Assembly (NCBI RefSeq): GCF_020708045.1
Contig: NZ_JAJFES010000004.1
Location: forward strand, 124,001 to 188,000
Reading direction: 5' to 3'
DNA: 64,000 nt
Source of the DNA: Massilia sp. IC2-278
GTDB lineage: Bacteria > Pseudomonadota > Gammaproteobacteria > Burkholderiales > Burkholderiaceae_D
Positions 1 through 8,862 of this stretch are shown here, piece by piece (position 1 is the stretch's first letter; each line of letters starts with the position of its first letter). The translations under genes and the position numbers were made by a program. Under the pieces are notes generated by a model that was given only the letters and a program-made list of their open reading frames with translations, was not told the origin of the DNA and searched no databases.

Positions 1-535
1 TGGCGATGCGGTAGCCGAAATCGGTGGCGCCGATTTTCGGAATCGACAGGCCGCCGGTGGCAATCACCACGCTGGCCGCTTCGATATCGCCGTGGTCGGT
101 GGCGATGAAGAAACCGTCTTCGAATTTCTCGATCGATTCGATCTTGCATGGCATGCGCCAGGCGACTTCGCCTTTCAGGCATTCCGATTTCAGCATGTCG
201 ATGATTTGCTCGGCCGATTCGGTGCAGAACAGCTGGCCGCGGTGCTTTTCGTGGTGGGCGATGCGGTATTTTTTGATCAGCGCGATGAAATCCTGGGCCG
301 TATAACGCGACAGTGCGCTCTTGCAGAAGTGTGGATTCTCGGACAGGTAGTTCTGGTGCGAGGCATTCACGTTCGTGAAATTGCAGCGCCCGCCACCGGA
401 AATACGGATCTTTTCCGCGAGTTTATCGGCGTGGTCGATCAGCACCACGCGCTTGCCACGCTGCCCCGCCACGGCCGCAGCCATCATCCCGGCCGCACCC
501 GCGCCGATTACCGCTACATCGAATTGTTTTGCCAT
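1..535 (-). CDS. NAD(P)/FAD-dependent oxidoreductase, HI0933/YhiN (BaiN-like) family, 3' end outside window
   Basis: The first about 178 residues are visible; the C-terminus lies beyond the left edge. The start MAKQFDVAVIGAGAAG contains the FAD-binding GxGxxG motif directly at the N-terminus, followed by the family signature ISGGGRCNFTN near residue 47. This family holds flavoproteins of mostly unclear physiological role; one member (BaiN) acts in bile-acid dehydroxylation, which is not implied here. An in-frame ATG 14 codons upstream is possible but would precede the Rossmann strand with unrelated sequence. The gap to the next gene on the same strand is 128 bp, so it may be co-transcribed with ybiB. 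Confidence 0.85.
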   Translation of the reverse strand, partial: MAKQFDVAVIGAGAAGMMAAAVAGQRGKRVVLIDHADKLAEKIRISGGGRCNFTNVNASHQNYLSENPHFCKSALSRYTAQDFIALIKKYRIAHHEKHRGQLFCTESAEQIIDMLKSECLKGEVAWRMPCKIESIEKFEDGFFIATDHGDIEAASVVIATGGLSIPKIGATDFGYRIA

Positions 536-663
536 GCTGCTGCCGTGCCCTTCGAACCGAATCGCCAAACCGGCCATTTTACCGCTTCGCGCAAGCAATT
601 CCGAGGGCAGGCCTCAAAAACGCCGCAGCGATGCGACGTTCTTGTCAAGGCATCATGACCAAC

Positions 664-1623
664 TTAGCTTCGCAAAGCGCGGGCAGCACGCACGCATTCC
701 GCCACCTGGTTCAGGATCGAACGCGGCACCGGCACCTCGCCGCGCAGGGCGGCCGCGATCCAGCTTGCGGTGGCGGCCGCATCGCGCGCTTCCGGCACTT
801 GCGACAAATCGTCGGTCGGCGCATCGCGCTCGACCAGCACCGTGCGCGTGCCGGCATGGAACCAGTCGATCTGCTGGGCGCGGTGCGGGTTGGCGACGGT
901 TTCGCCTTCGGTACCGCGCATCAGGAAGGCGTCGCCGCGTTCGTGTGGAGCGGCCGTGGTGAAGTATTCGCCCAGTGTTTCCAGGTATTCGGGATGGGTG
1001 TAGGAGACCAGGCGCAGCGCCGGGCCTTCGAAAGGCTGCAGGATCTTGACGATGGTGTGGGTCGAGTTGCGCACGCCCAGGATGCGGCGCAGCGACAATT
1101 GGTGGGCCAGCGCCGGCGCCAGGGTCTCGATCGGCATGAAGGCCGGGCGGCGGGCGGCAAAGGCGTCCTGCACGTCGGCGCTGGAGCCGGCTTCGGCCAG
1201 GCCCATCTCGCCGAGGATTTCGGCGGTGGTCACGCGGCCCGGGTCGGTGCGCACGCCGTGCACCAGCGTCGGCATGCCTTCGCGCGCCAGCAGCAATGCC
1301 AGCAGCGGCGTCAGGTTGGCCAGCTTGCGCGCGCCGTTGTAGCTGGGGATGAGCACCGGCGCGTATTCTCCGGCGGGGCTGGGCAGCGGCGCGAAGGAAC
1401 GCTCGGCGGCATCCATGAAGCCGGCCAGCTCCTCGACGGATTCGCCCTTGATGCGCATGGCGAGCAAAATGCCGCCGAGTTCGAGGTCGGATACGCGGCC
1501 ATCGAGCATGGCGCCATACAGAGAAGCTGCGTCTTCGCGCGACATGCTGCGCGCGCCTTTGACGCCGCGGCCGATCTCCTTGATGAAGCGGGCGGCAGGG
1601 AATTGGTCGTTGTGAGTTTGCAT
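664..1623 (-). CDS. ybiB: YbiB/TrpD2 family nucleic-acid-binding protein
   Basis: 319 residues, homologous in fold to anthranilate phosphoribosyltransferase (TrpD). It keeps the helical N-terminal domain and the GVRTDPGRVTTAEIL segment, but lacks a canonical PRPP/anthranilate site and is not near trp genes. In E. coli the homologue (YbiB/TrpD2) binds nucleic acids non-specifically and is under SOS control; that role is transferred by family. It diverges from aroG across a 109-bp gap. I see no clear LexA box in that gap. Assignment to the TrpD-like YbiB group is strong; the biological role is inferred. Confidence 0.88.
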   Translation of the reverse strand: MQTHNDQFPAARFIKEIGRGVKGARSMSREDAASLYGAMLDGRVSDLELGGILLAMRIKGESVEELAGFMDAAERSFAPLPSPAGEYAPVLIPSYNGARKLANLTPLLALLLAREGMPTLVHGVRTDPGRVTTAEILGEMGLAEAGSSADVQDAFAARRPAFMPIETLAPALAHQLSLRRILGVRNSTHTIVKILQPFEGPALRLVSYTHPEYLETLGEYFTTAAPHERGDAFLMRGTEGETVANPHRAQQIDWFHAGTRTVLVERDAPTDDLSQVPEARDAAATASWIAAALRGEVPVPRSILNQVAECVRAARALRS

Positions 1624-1732
1624 CGCGTTACTTTACACCGATGTGTGGACGGCCGGCTTTTGCGCTGTTTGGTGCACCAATGCATTTTTGGCGCTACACT
1701 GGCCGATCCGACTTTTGCCCCACGGACGCATC

Positions 1733-2794
1733 ATGCAGATCACACCAGATATCGAAAATACCAACGTTACCTCGTTCGGGCGCATGCCTACCCCGACCGA
1801 GCTGCACGCCAAACTGCCGCTGACCGAGCGCGCTTTCTCCACCGTCATGGAAGGTCGCGCCGCCTTGCGCGACATTCTCGACCGCAAGGACAAGCGTCTG
1901 TTCGTGGTCGTCGGCCCCTGCTCGATCCACGATCCGGAAGCGGGCCTGGATTATGCGCGCCGCCTGAAAGCCCTACAGGAAGAAGTGGCCGATACGATGC
2001 TGCTGGTGATGCGGGTGTATTTCGAAAAACCGCGCACGACCACCGGCTGGAAAGGCTACATCAACGATCCCTTCATGGACGATTCTTTCCAGGTCGACGT
2101 CGGCATGGAGCGTGCGCGCCAATTCCTGCTGGACGTGTGCGAACTCGGTTTGCCGACCGCTACCGAGGCGCTCGATCCGATTTCTCCGCAATACCTGGGC
2201 GATTTGATCGCCTGGACCGCGATTGGCGCACGCACCACCGAATCGCAGACGCACCGCGAAATGTCGTCGGGTCTGTCGACGCCGGTCGGCTTCAAGAATG
2301 GCACCGATGGCGACGTGAGTATTGCGATCAATGCGGTGCTGTCGTCGGCCAATCCGCATGCGTTTTTGGGTATCAACGACAAGGGCACGGTATCGATCGT
2401 GCGCACCCGCGGCAACGCCTATGGGCACGTGGTGCTGCGCGGGGGCGGCGACCGGCCGAACTACGATTCGGTGTCGGTGACGATCGCCGAGCAGGCGCTG
2501 ACCAAGGCCAAGCTGCCGGCCAACCTGGTGGTCGATTGCTCGCATGCGAACAGCTATAAAAAGCCGGAACTGCAGCCGCTGGTGATGTCGGATGTGATCC
2601 AGCAAATCAAGCACGGCAACCGCTCGCTGGTGGGCGTGATGATCGAGTCGAATATCGTGGCGGGGAACCAGCCGATTCCGTCGGATTTGTCGCAACTGAA
2701 GTATGGGTGTTCGGTGACGGATGGCTGCATCGGCTGGGACGATACGGTGGCGATGCTGCGTAGCGCGCATAAAGAACTCCTCCAGCGTCCTTGA
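1733..2794 (+). CDS. aroG: 3-deoxy-7-phosphoheptulonate (DAHP) synthase, class I (AroG type)
   Basis: 353 residues, the usual length of AroF/G/H enzymes. It condenses phosphoenolpyruvate and erythrose-4-phosphate, the first step of the shikimate pathway. Visible signatures are VVVGPCSIHDPEA (metal-binding Cys), MRVYFEKPRTTTGWKG, GARTTESQTHRE, and the C-terminal VDCSHANSYKKPE and VTDGCIGWDDT. The start MQITPDIENTNVTSFG was chosen over an upstream in-frame codon at 1643 because family similarity begins here. Which aromatic amino acid feeds back on it cannot be read with certainty; overall it resembles AroG. Confidence 0.96.
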   Translation: MQITPDIENTNVTSFGRMPTPTELHAKLPLTERAFSTVMEGRAALRDILDRKDKRLFVVVGPCSIHDPEAGLDYARRLKALQEEVADTMLLVMRVYFEKPRTTTGWKGYINDPFMDDSFQVDVGMERARQFLLDVCELGLPTATEALDPISPQYLGDLIAWTAIGARTTESQTHREMSSGLSTPVGFKNGTDGDVSIAINAVLSSANPHAFLGINDKGTVSIVRTRGNAYGHVVLRGGGDRPNYDSVSVTIAEQALTKAKLPANLVVDCSHANSYKKPELQPLVMSDVIQQIKHGNRSLVGVMIESNIVAGNQPIPSDLSQLKYGCSVTDGCIGWDDTVAMLRSAHKELLQRP

Positions 2795-2839
2795 TCGGTA
2801 ACGTGCCGGATTGCGGCGCTGGATAATGGCGCCGCATTG

Positions 2840-2944
2840 GTAGGGTGGACACCTGTGTCCACGCGGTTTCACCGTTCGCATATACGTGCCAGGGCCGCAG
2901 GGCCGAATGCCGTGAGACAGCGTGGACACAGGTGTCCACCCTAC
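2840..2944. repeat. Pair of inverted palindromic elements, GGACAC/GTGTCC core
   Basis: Two facing copies, 2840-2864 (+) and 2920-2944 (-), each GTAGGGTGGACAC + CT + GTGTCCACGC. They occupy the 274-bp gap between aroG and tsaD, both on the + strand. Each copy is itself a perfect hairpin, and the two copies can also pair with each other across a 55-nt spacer, the typical layout of a BIME-like unit. Confidence 0.85.
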
Positions 2945-3068
2945 GCCAACGCGTCGGTCGCTGGCCATAACATCGGCGTCGTCAGGTATTTGCCCAACAT
3001 CCCCCGCAGCGCCGGCAGTCCGGGTGCTTTACAATACCGGATTCCGCTTTCCCCTCCCCTCTGTTCCC

Positions 3069-4109
3069 ATGATTGTTCTCGGCGTCGAATCCTCCTGCGA
3101 TGAAACCGGCCTGGCTCTGTACGATACCGAGCGCGGCCTGCTGTCCCATGCCCTGCATTCGCAGGTGGCCATGCATGAAGAATACGGTGGCGTGGTGCCG
3201 GAACTGGCGTCGCGCGACCATATCCGCCGCGCCCTGCCCCTGCTCGAACAGACGTTGAATAAAGCCGGCATCGCCAAGAACGACATCGACGCCATTGCCT
3301 ATACCCAGGGCCCGGGCCTGGCCGGCGCGCTGCTGGTCGGCTCCTCGGTGGCCTGCAGCCTGGGCCTGGCGCTGGACAAGCCTGTGCTCGGCGTGCACCA
3401 CCTCGAAGGCCACCTGCTGTCGCCGCTGCTCGCCAGCGAGCGTCCCGACTTTCCCTTCATCGCCCTGCTGGTATCGGGCGGCCACACCCAGCTGATGCGC
3501 GTCGACGGCGTCGGCCGCTACACGCTGCTGGGCGAAACCCTGGACGATGCCGCCGGCGAAGCCTTTGACAAGTCCGCCAAGCTGCTCGGCCTCGGTTACC
3601 CGGGCGGGCCGGCGATTTCGCGCCTGGCCGAATTCGGCGATCCGGCTGCCTACACCCTGCCGCGCCCGATGCTGCACTCGAAGGATTTCAATTTCAGCTT
3701 CTCGGGCCTGAAGACGGCGGTGCTCACCGTGGTGAAGAACCACGAGGAAAAGGTGATCGCGAATATCTGTGAACAGGACAAGGCGAACATCGCGCGCGGT
3801 TTCGTGGATGCGATTGTCGACGTGCTGGTGGCCAAGTGCGTGAATGCGCTGCGCCATACCGGCCTGAAACGCCTGGTGATCGCCGGCGGCGTGGGCGCCA
3901 ACAAGCAGTTGCGCGAAGCCTTGAACGCGGCCGCGGCCAAGCGCAAGTTCCGCGTGTTTTATCCGGAGCTGGAATTCTGCACCGACAATGGCGCAATGAT
4001 CGCCTTTGCCGGCGCCATGCGCCTGGAAAAGAACCCGGCGCTGGCCATGCGCGACTACGCTTTCAACGTCCGTCCGCGCTGGCCGCTGGACGAGCTGGAA
4101 GCGGCCTGA
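3069..4109 (+). CDS. tsaD: tRNA N6-adenosine threonylcarbamoyltransferase TsaD
   Basis: 346 residues. TsaD transfers the threonylcarbamoyl group to A37 of ANN-decoding tRNAs (t6A), working with TsaB, TsaC and TsaE; tsaE lies at 26.2 kb. Signatures: N-terminal [19 protein letters not shown], the metal-site [16 protein letters not shown], and the C-terminal nucleotide-site [13 protein letters not shown] and [11 protein letters not shown]. The start at 3069 gives the canonical [12 protein letters not shown] beginning; in-frame sequence back to 2922 runs through the palindromic element and is not coding. Confidence 0.97.
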   Translation: MIVLGVESSCDETGLALYDTERGLLSHALHSQVAMHEEYGGVVPELASRDHIRRALPLLEQTLNKAGIAKNDIDAIAYTQGPGLAGALLVGSSVACSLGLALDKPVLGVHHLEGHLLSPLLASERPDFPFIALLVSGGHTQLMRVDGVGRYTLLGETLDDAAGEAFDKSAKLLGLGYPGGPAISRLAEFGDPAAYTLPRPMLHSKDFNFSFSGLKTAVLTVVKNHEEKVIANICEQDKANIARGFVDAIVDVLVAKCVNALRHTGLKRLVIAGGVGANKQLREALNAAAAKRKFRVFYPELEFCTDNGAMIAFAGAMRLEKNPALAMRDYAFNVRPRWPLDELEAA

Positions 4110-4230
4110 GGCGAGGCTCTCAAGGCGCCCTGCCGGTAATGAACTTGCAACGCTGACACCGATCCTACCGTGTGACCGCCGTGCGCCAAAGAATGGCACA
4201 CTCTGACGGTTCAGTTTTCGGAGGTCCTAC

Positions 4231-5073
4231 ATGCGCGTTGTGAGTTGGAACATCCATTGGGGCTGTGGAAGGGACGGGCGCATCCGTATCCACGCGATCA
4301 TCGATGTGCTGCGCAAGCTTAATCCAGACGTCATCTGCCTGCAGGAAGTAGCCGCCAATCATCCTGAGCTCGAAGGAAGCGCGACCGCGAACCAGTTCAA
4401 GCAACTGGCCGGCGCGTTTGGCGGCTACCATGCCATCGATTATGCCCCGAGCGAAATCTACCGCAACAATGTTCCCCGCCTGTTCGGCAACCTGATTCTT
4501 TCCAAGTACCGCATCACCCAGGCCCACCGGCACTCGCTGCCGTGGCCGTTCGATCCTGTATCGCCGGGCATGCCGCGTGGGGCGATCGAAGTCGTGCTCG
4601 ATACGCCGCGCGGCAAGCTGCGGGTGGTGACCACGCACCTTGAATATTATTCGCAGCTGCAGCGCCGGGCCCAGGTAGGGCGGCTGCGCGAACTGCATGC
4701 GCAGGCCTGTGCGCGGGCGCGCGCTTTCCAGCCGAATCCGGAGATGGATGCGCCGTTCCAGCTGGGCGAATTGCCGGCATCGGCGATTTATTGTGGGGAT
4801 TTTAATTTGCAGCCGGGATCGGAGGAATACGAGGCGCTGCTGGCGCCGCCCTTGTCGGGCGAACTGGCGTTGGTGGATGCGTGGCGGGCGAGGCATCCGG
4901 ACCATGCGCGGGCGCCGACGGCGGGGCTGCATGGGTTTGCGTGGCCGGAGAAGCCGGATTGCTACGATTATTTCTTTGTGACCGAGGATTTACGGCCGAG
5001 GATTGGGGAGGTGGAGGTGCAGTCGGAGACGGCGGTGTCGGATCATCAGCCGATCGTGCTCGATCTGGTGTGA
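4231..5073 (+). CDS. Endonuclease/exonuclease/phosphatase family protein
   Basis: 280 residues with the complete metallo-phosphodiesterase core: Asn in VVSWNIHWG (residues 3-11), the metal-binding Glu in ICLQEVA, the TTHLEYYS histidine strand, CGDFNLQPGSEE and the terminal SDHQPIVLDL. The family (DNase I/APE1/sphingomyelinase fold) hydrolyses phosphodiester or phosphomonoester bonds; the substrate here cannot be told. There is no signal peptide, so it is probably cytoplasmic. A GGAGG ribosome-binding site sits 6-7 nt before the ATG. The last third has many GGG-rich codons compared with the first two thirds, a local composition shift of unknown meaning. Confidence 0.88.
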   Translation: MRVVSWNIHWGCGRDGRIRIHAIIDVLRKLNPDVICLQEVAANHPELEGSATANQFKQLAGAFGGYHAIDYAPSEIYRNNVPRLFGNLILSKYRITQAHRHSLPWPFDPVSPGMPRGAIEVVLDTPRGKLRVVTTHLEYYSQLQRRAQVGRLRELHAQACARARAFQPNPEMDAPFQLGELPASAIYCGDFNLQPGSEEYEALLAPPLSGELALVDAWRARHPDHARAPTAGLHGFAWPEKPDCYDYFFVTEDLRPRIGEVEVQSETAVSDHQPIVLDLV

Positions 5074-5154
5074 GGCGGTTGTGGGTGATCTTCTGGATGC
5101 GGTGGCAAGATGCTGACGGTTCGATCACATCGGAGGCCAACACGATGCGGGCTT

Positions 5155-5239
5155 CCGCGTGGGCACGGGGTGCCCACCCTACGTGTGCAAACTGTGTTGG
5201 CTGGGACCATCGTAGGGTGGGCACCCCGTGCCCACGCGG
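5155..5239. repeat. Pair of diverging palindromic elements, GGGCAC/GTGCCC core
   Basis: Copies at 5155-5183 (- orientation) and 5211-5239 (+ orientation), separated by 27 nt, in the convergent gap between the genes ending at 5073 and 5305. The + copy continues into AACGCGCCGCCGTGTTGGCC, a flank also seen at the 8.3 and 13.2 kb loci, and the - copy carries the matching complement on its left, so the conserved unit extends about 20 nt beyond the palindrome. Confidence 0.9.
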
Positions 5240-5304
5240 AACGCGCCGCCGTGTTGGCCCTGTTTGAATCCCGCTGCCAATCGCCCCGCGGCGCATCCTG
5301 AAGA

Positions 5305-5967
5305 TCAGCCGAGCGCCTCCTGCCCCTGCGCCGCAATCTCCCGCAAGGCCCGTTCGAACACCTCTGGTGGCTGCCCACCCGAAATCAAATGCCGCTGGTT
5401 GATGATAATCGCCGGCACCGAACGAATCCCCGCCTTCTGGAAGAAGTGTTCCGTCTCGCGCACCTCGTCGGCATACTCGCCCGACTCCAGCACGCGCTGC
5501 GCCTCGGCCGTGTCCAGCCCGACCTGCCCCGCCACGCGCACCAGCAATTCGCGCGAGCTCGGGTCTTCGCAGTGGGTGAAATAGGCTTCGAACAGCGCGA
5601 GCTTGAGCGCGTGCTGGCGGCCCTGCTCTTCGGCCCAGTGCAGCAGGCGGTGCGCGTCGAAGGTGTTATAGATGCGGCCGCGGCGCGCCATGTCGAACTG
5701 GAAGCCGACCGCTTCGCCGCGCTGGCGGATCTGTTCGCGCGACTGGATCTGCTGCTCCAGCGGGGCGCCATACTTCTCGGTGATGTGCTCGACGATGTCC
5801 TGGCCCTCGGGCCCCATGTCCGGGTTCAGCTCGAAGGGCTGGAAATGCAGGTCGACGGTGACATCCGGCGCCACGCGTTCGATGGCCTGCTCCAGCGACT
5901 TGAGGCCGATCGCGCACCACGGGCACGACACGTCCGATACGAAATCAATCCTCAATTGCTTGCTCAC
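5305..5967 (-). CDS. DsbA family oxidoreductase, FrnE-like
   Basis: 220 residues, GTG start. The thioredoxin-fold active site CPWC lies at once after the first strand (IDFVSDVSCPWCAIG), and the cis-proline region is GIRSVPAIIINQ. No signal peptide is present, which fits the cytoplasmic FrnE branch of DsbA-like proteins that act as thiol-disulfide oxidoreductases under stress, not the periplasmic DsbA. The GTG at 5967 was preferred over an ATG at 6024 because AGGAAGG lies 9 nt upstream and similarity begins at SKQLRIDFVSD. It leads a minus-strand group but is separated by 85 bp from plsY. Confidence 0.88.
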   Translation of the reverse strand: MSKQLRIDFVSDVSCPWCAIGLKSLEQAIERVAPDVTVDLHFQPFELNPDMGPEGQDIVEHITEKYGAPLEQQIQSREQIRQRGEAVGFQFDMARRGRIYNTFDAHRLLHWAEEQGRQHALKLALFEAYFTHCEDPSSRELLVRVAGQVGLDTAEAQRVLESGEYADEVRETEHFFQKAGIRSVPAIIINQRHLISGGQPPEVFERALREIAAQGQEALG

Positions 5968-6052
5968 GCGACACCGCCTTCCTGAAATGAATACCGGCGC
6001 AGGATGCGCCGGCTGTCCACCCATATGGGCATGCTTGCGAGAGAATCAAGCT

Positions 6053-6673
6053 TTACTTCTTCTTGGCCCCCGCCGCCTTGCTACCGATGCGCGACTCCTT
6101 GCCGGCGATCAGGTTGCCGATGTTGGTGCTGTGGCGGTACAGCAGCAGCGAGCTCATGGCGACCACGGCGAACAGGATCGCATCGACGCCGAACAGCAAG
6201 CCGTAGTAGAACGGCGCAAACACCGAGGCGATCAGCGCCGCCAGCGAGGAATAGCGGAAGGCATAGGCCACCACCAGCCAGGTGACCAGGGTCGCCAGGC
6301 CCAGCCAGACGTTCAGGCCGAGCAGCACGCCGAGGGCAGTCGCCACGCCCTTGCCGCCGACGAAGCGGAAGAACACCGGCCACAGGTGACCGAGGAAGAC
6401 CGCGATCGATACCAGCGCGATGCCGGTATCGTCGATGCCGAAGTCGGGGCCGAAATGCACCGCCAGGAACACGGCCAGCCAGCCCTTGGCGCCGTCGCCG
6501 ATCAGGGTGGCAATTGCCGCTTTTTTACTGCCGCTGCGCAGCACATTCGTGGCGCCCGGGTTTTTCGAACCATAGGTGCGCGGGTCGGACAGGCCGAACA
6601 CGCGGCTCATCACCACGGCAAAGGAAATCGAGCCGATCAGGTAGGCTGCAACGACGGCGATCAGTGTATTCAT
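6053..6673 (-). CDS. plsY: Acyl-phosphate:glycerol-3-phosphate acyltransferase PlsY
   Basis: 206 residues, an integral inner-membrane enzyme. It acylates glycerol-3-phosphate from acyl-phosphate (made by PlsX), the first membrane step of phospholipid synthesis. The three family motifs are visible: [25 protein letters not shown] and [12 protein letters not shown]. Hydrophobic segments cover most of the chain and the C-terminus is Lys-rich (AGAKKK). A plsC gene for the second acylation is at 61.3 kb. The N-terminus [19 protein letters not shown] is typical. Confidence 0.96.
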   Translation of the reverse strand: MNTLIAVVAAYLIGSISFAVVMSRVFGLSDPRTYGSKNPGATNVLRSGSKKAAIATLIGDGAKGWLAVFLAVHFGPDFGIDDTGIALVSIAVFLGHLWPVFFRFVGGKGVATALGVLLGLNVWLGLATLVTWLVVAYAFRYSSLAALIASVFAPFYYGLLFGVDAILFAVVAMSSLLLYRHSTNIGNLIAGKESRIGSKAAGAKKK

Positions 6674-6742
6674 GTTGTCTCTCTGTTATTTCCTACAAGT
6701 AAAGCGAGCGTGAATATACACTAGCCGGCCGGGCGGCGATAG

Positions 6743-7234
6743 TCAGTCGGCCAGCGCACATTGCACCGGCTTCGCGCCGAGCACGTCGACCAGTACCTGC
6801 GGCGCGATGCCGACCAGATAGCCGCGCCGGCCGCCGTTGATGTAGATTTTTCCCAGCGCCAGGATGCTCTCTTCCACGTAGACCGGCATCGCCTTTTTCG
6901 TGCCGAAGGGCGAGGTGCCGCCCACCAGGAAGCCCGAGTGGCGCTGGGCTACTTCCGGCTTGCAGGGTTCGACCGCCTTGCAGCCGATCGCGCGCGCCAA
7001 ATTTTTCGTCGACACCTTGCGGTCGCCGTGCATCAGCACGATCAGCGGACGCGCCGCCTCGTCCTGCATCACCAGGGTCTTGACCACGTCGTGTTCGGGC
7101 ACGCCCAGCTCGCGCGACGATACCGCCGTGCCGCCGTGTTCCTCATAGGCGTAGGGATGCTCGGAAAACACCACGGCGTGCTTGCGCAGCCAGGCGGTGG
7201 CGGGCGTTTCTGAGACGTGCTCTTTCTTGGCCAT
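6743..7234 (-). CDS. ybaK: Cys-tRNA(Pro)/Cys-tRNA(Cys) deacylase YbaK/EbsC
   Basis: 163 residues, the usual size of YbaK. This trans-editing factor clears misacylated Cys-tRNA(Pro) made by prolyl-tRNA synthetase. Visible features: VVKTLVMQDE, the conserved Lys in DRKVSTKNLARAIG, GFLVGGTSPFGTKKAMPVY and the C-terminal INGGRRGYLVGI. The ATG at 7234 (MAKKEHVSETPA) is chosen instead of one 20 codons upstream, which would overlap the divergent gene at 7274. Only 39 bp separate the two divergent start codons, so the promoters must overlap. Confidence 0.94.
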   Translation of the reverse strand: MAKKEHVSETPATAWLRKHAVVFSEHPYAYEEHGGTAVSSRELGVPEHDVVKTLVMQDEAARPLIVLMHGDRKVSTKNLARAIGCKAVEPCKPEVAQRHSGFLVGGTSPFGTKKAMPVYVEESILALGKIYINGGRRGYLVGIAPQVLVDVLGAKPVQCALAD

Positions 7235-7273
7235 GCGTGATACGCTAATCACTGGAATAAAGGGGTTTCTATT

Positions 7274-8260
7274 ATGCAGCAACTGATACAGCAAGAGCTA
7301 CGTTTTGCGACGTTCAACGTCTGCAACCTGGCGCCGCCGGGCGTGAAGCTCTACGACAATCTGCTGCCCACCACCGAGGAAGAATACGAAGCCAAGCTGG
7401 ACTGGACGGCGCACCAGATCGACCTGCTCGATGCCGACGTCATCGGCTTCCAGGAAATCTTCTCGCAGGCCACCTTGCGCGAAGTGCTGGCGCGCACGCG
7501 GCGCTACCGCGAAGCCTTCCATGCCGGCTTCGACCCCGACCCGGCCGCCATGCGCCTGACCCCGAGCGTGGCCCTGGTCTCGCGCCTGCCGCTGGTGGTG
7601 CCGGCCCAGCCCCTGCGCGACTTCCCGCGCGGGATCGAACTGCCCCATGGCAGCCGCGACGCCGCCCGCTTTACCCGCGCGCCGCTGCACGCCATCGTGC
7701 AGGTCTCGCAGGATGTGTCGGTGGACGTGGTGGTGGTGCACCTGAAGTCGCGCCGCCCCGACTACCGCACCGGCGACACCGGCGAAGACCCGGCCCTGTA
7801 CGCCCTCGCCTGCCTGCGCTCGCTCATCCGGCGCGGCACCGAGGCGGCGGCCCTGCGCGTGCTGCTCACGGAAATGGGCCGCGCCAACCGCCGCCCGCGC
7901 GTGGTGCTGGGTGACTTCAACGACGTCGCCGATTCGGTCACCACCGGCATCGTGCTCGGCGCCGGCGCGCCGATGGCCGACCGCCTGTACGATGCCAACG
8001 AGGTGCAGCGCCGCGTCGACCATGCGCGCCACATGGGCTTCTCGTGCGTGCACGAGGGCCATTACTCGACCATCGACCACATCCTGGTGTCGGAAGAATT
8101 CAATGCCGCCCTGCCGGATGCCATCGGCGAAGTGGTGGAGGTGCTCTACCTGAACGACCACCTCGACCTGGCCCTGCCCGAAGCCTCGGACCACGGCCAG
8201 GTGCTGGCGCGCATTCGCTTGTTCGACGAAAGCCACGGGCTGCGTGACGCCGGGATGTAA
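7274..8260 (+). CDS. Endonuclease/exonuclease/phosphatase family protein
   Basis: 328 residues, a second member of the DNase I-like phosphodiesterase superfamily, not closely similar to the one at 4.2 kb. Catalytic and metal motifs are complete: RFATFNVCNL, VIGFQEIFS, VVVVHLKSRRPDY, VVLGDFNDVADS, STIDHILVSEEF and EASDHGQVLARI. There is no signal peptide. Proteins of this shape in proteobacteria are annotated only as putative nucleases or phosphatases, so the substrate is unknown. It diverges from ybaK. Downstream lies a 600-bp stretch of repeats. Confidence 0.88.
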   Translation: MQQLIQQELRFATFNVCNLAPPGVKLYDNLLPTTEEEYEAKLDWTAHQIDLLDADVIGFQEIFSQATLREVLARTRRYREAFHAGFDPDPAAMRLTPSVALVSRLPLVVPAQPLRDFPRGIELPHGSRDAARFTRAPLHAIVQVSQDVSVDVVVVHLKSRRPDYRTGDTGEDPALYALACLRSLIRRGTEAAALRVLLTEMGRANRRPRVVLGDFNDVADSVTTGIVLGAGAPMADRLYDANEVQRRVDHARHMGFSCVHEGHYSTIDHILVSEEFNAALPDAIGEVVEVLYLNDHLDLALPEASDHGQVLARIRLFDESHGLRDAGM

Positions 8261-8297
8261 ATGTTTCATCCGTGGTGAGCATTCATGCGGCGCTTCC

Positions 8298-8638
8298 CGT
8301 ACGGTGGGCACTCCGTGCCCACGCGGAACGCATCGCAGTGTCAGCGCCGTTCCAGCCCCGAGATACGCATCCAGGCAACGTATCTGAGAGCACATCGTTA
8401 CAGCGCCGTAGGGTGGGCACCCCGTGCCCACGCGGAACGCGCTGCAGTGTCAGCAGCGTTCCAGCCCCGAGAGACGCATTCAGACAACATATCTGAGAGC
8501 ACATCGCTAAAGCCACGCTCGGGCAGGCTTTGAGCTGCCGATATGCTCCGGGATATCGCTCATCGGAGCGGACGGCGACAATGGAAACCAGCTAACACTG
8601 CCGCGCCTTCCGCGTGGGCACGGAGTGCCCACCCTACG
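8298..8638. repeat. Cluster of three palindromic elements, two within a 109-bp tandem duplication
   Basis: Copies at 8298-8326 (+), 8407-8435 (+) and 8610-8638 (-), all with the GGGCAC/GTGCCC core. The first two head nearly identical 109-bp units (8298-8406 and 8407-8515) that share the downstream text CAGTGTCAG, GTTCCAGCCCCGAGA and TATCTGAGAGCACATCG. The third is inverted and carries the complement of the CGCAGTGTT flank on its left. No gene is visible in 8261-8862; the rest of this stretch holds only the approach to the RND operon. Confidence 0.88.
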
Positions 8639-8862
8639 GAAGCGCACGGGCCATGGTTCCAACTGGTGCCAGCCACACGCGTTCCGTCCCGCTTTTCTGC
8701 ATTTCATCGTCCGTATTCGGCTGCTTGTCGCATTCCGATGGCGGTCAATGTTGCCAATTTCTATAGTCTCGACCATGCGCAAGTAGCTCCGTCTTCCAAG
8801 GGAAAGGTGGAGCACGGGCGCTACCGCTCATCCGCTTTCCAACAACACCAACAACGGCCGCC

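Noticed and set aside
529..2559. Open frame of 676 codons on the plus strand
   Set aside because: Spans the antisense of ybiB and a wrong frame of aroG; both real genes have strong family signatures.
8298..8515. Possible CRISPR array
   Set aside because: Only two repeat units with 109-bp period, no unique spacers between short identical repeats, and no cas genes; explained by duplication of a palindromic element.
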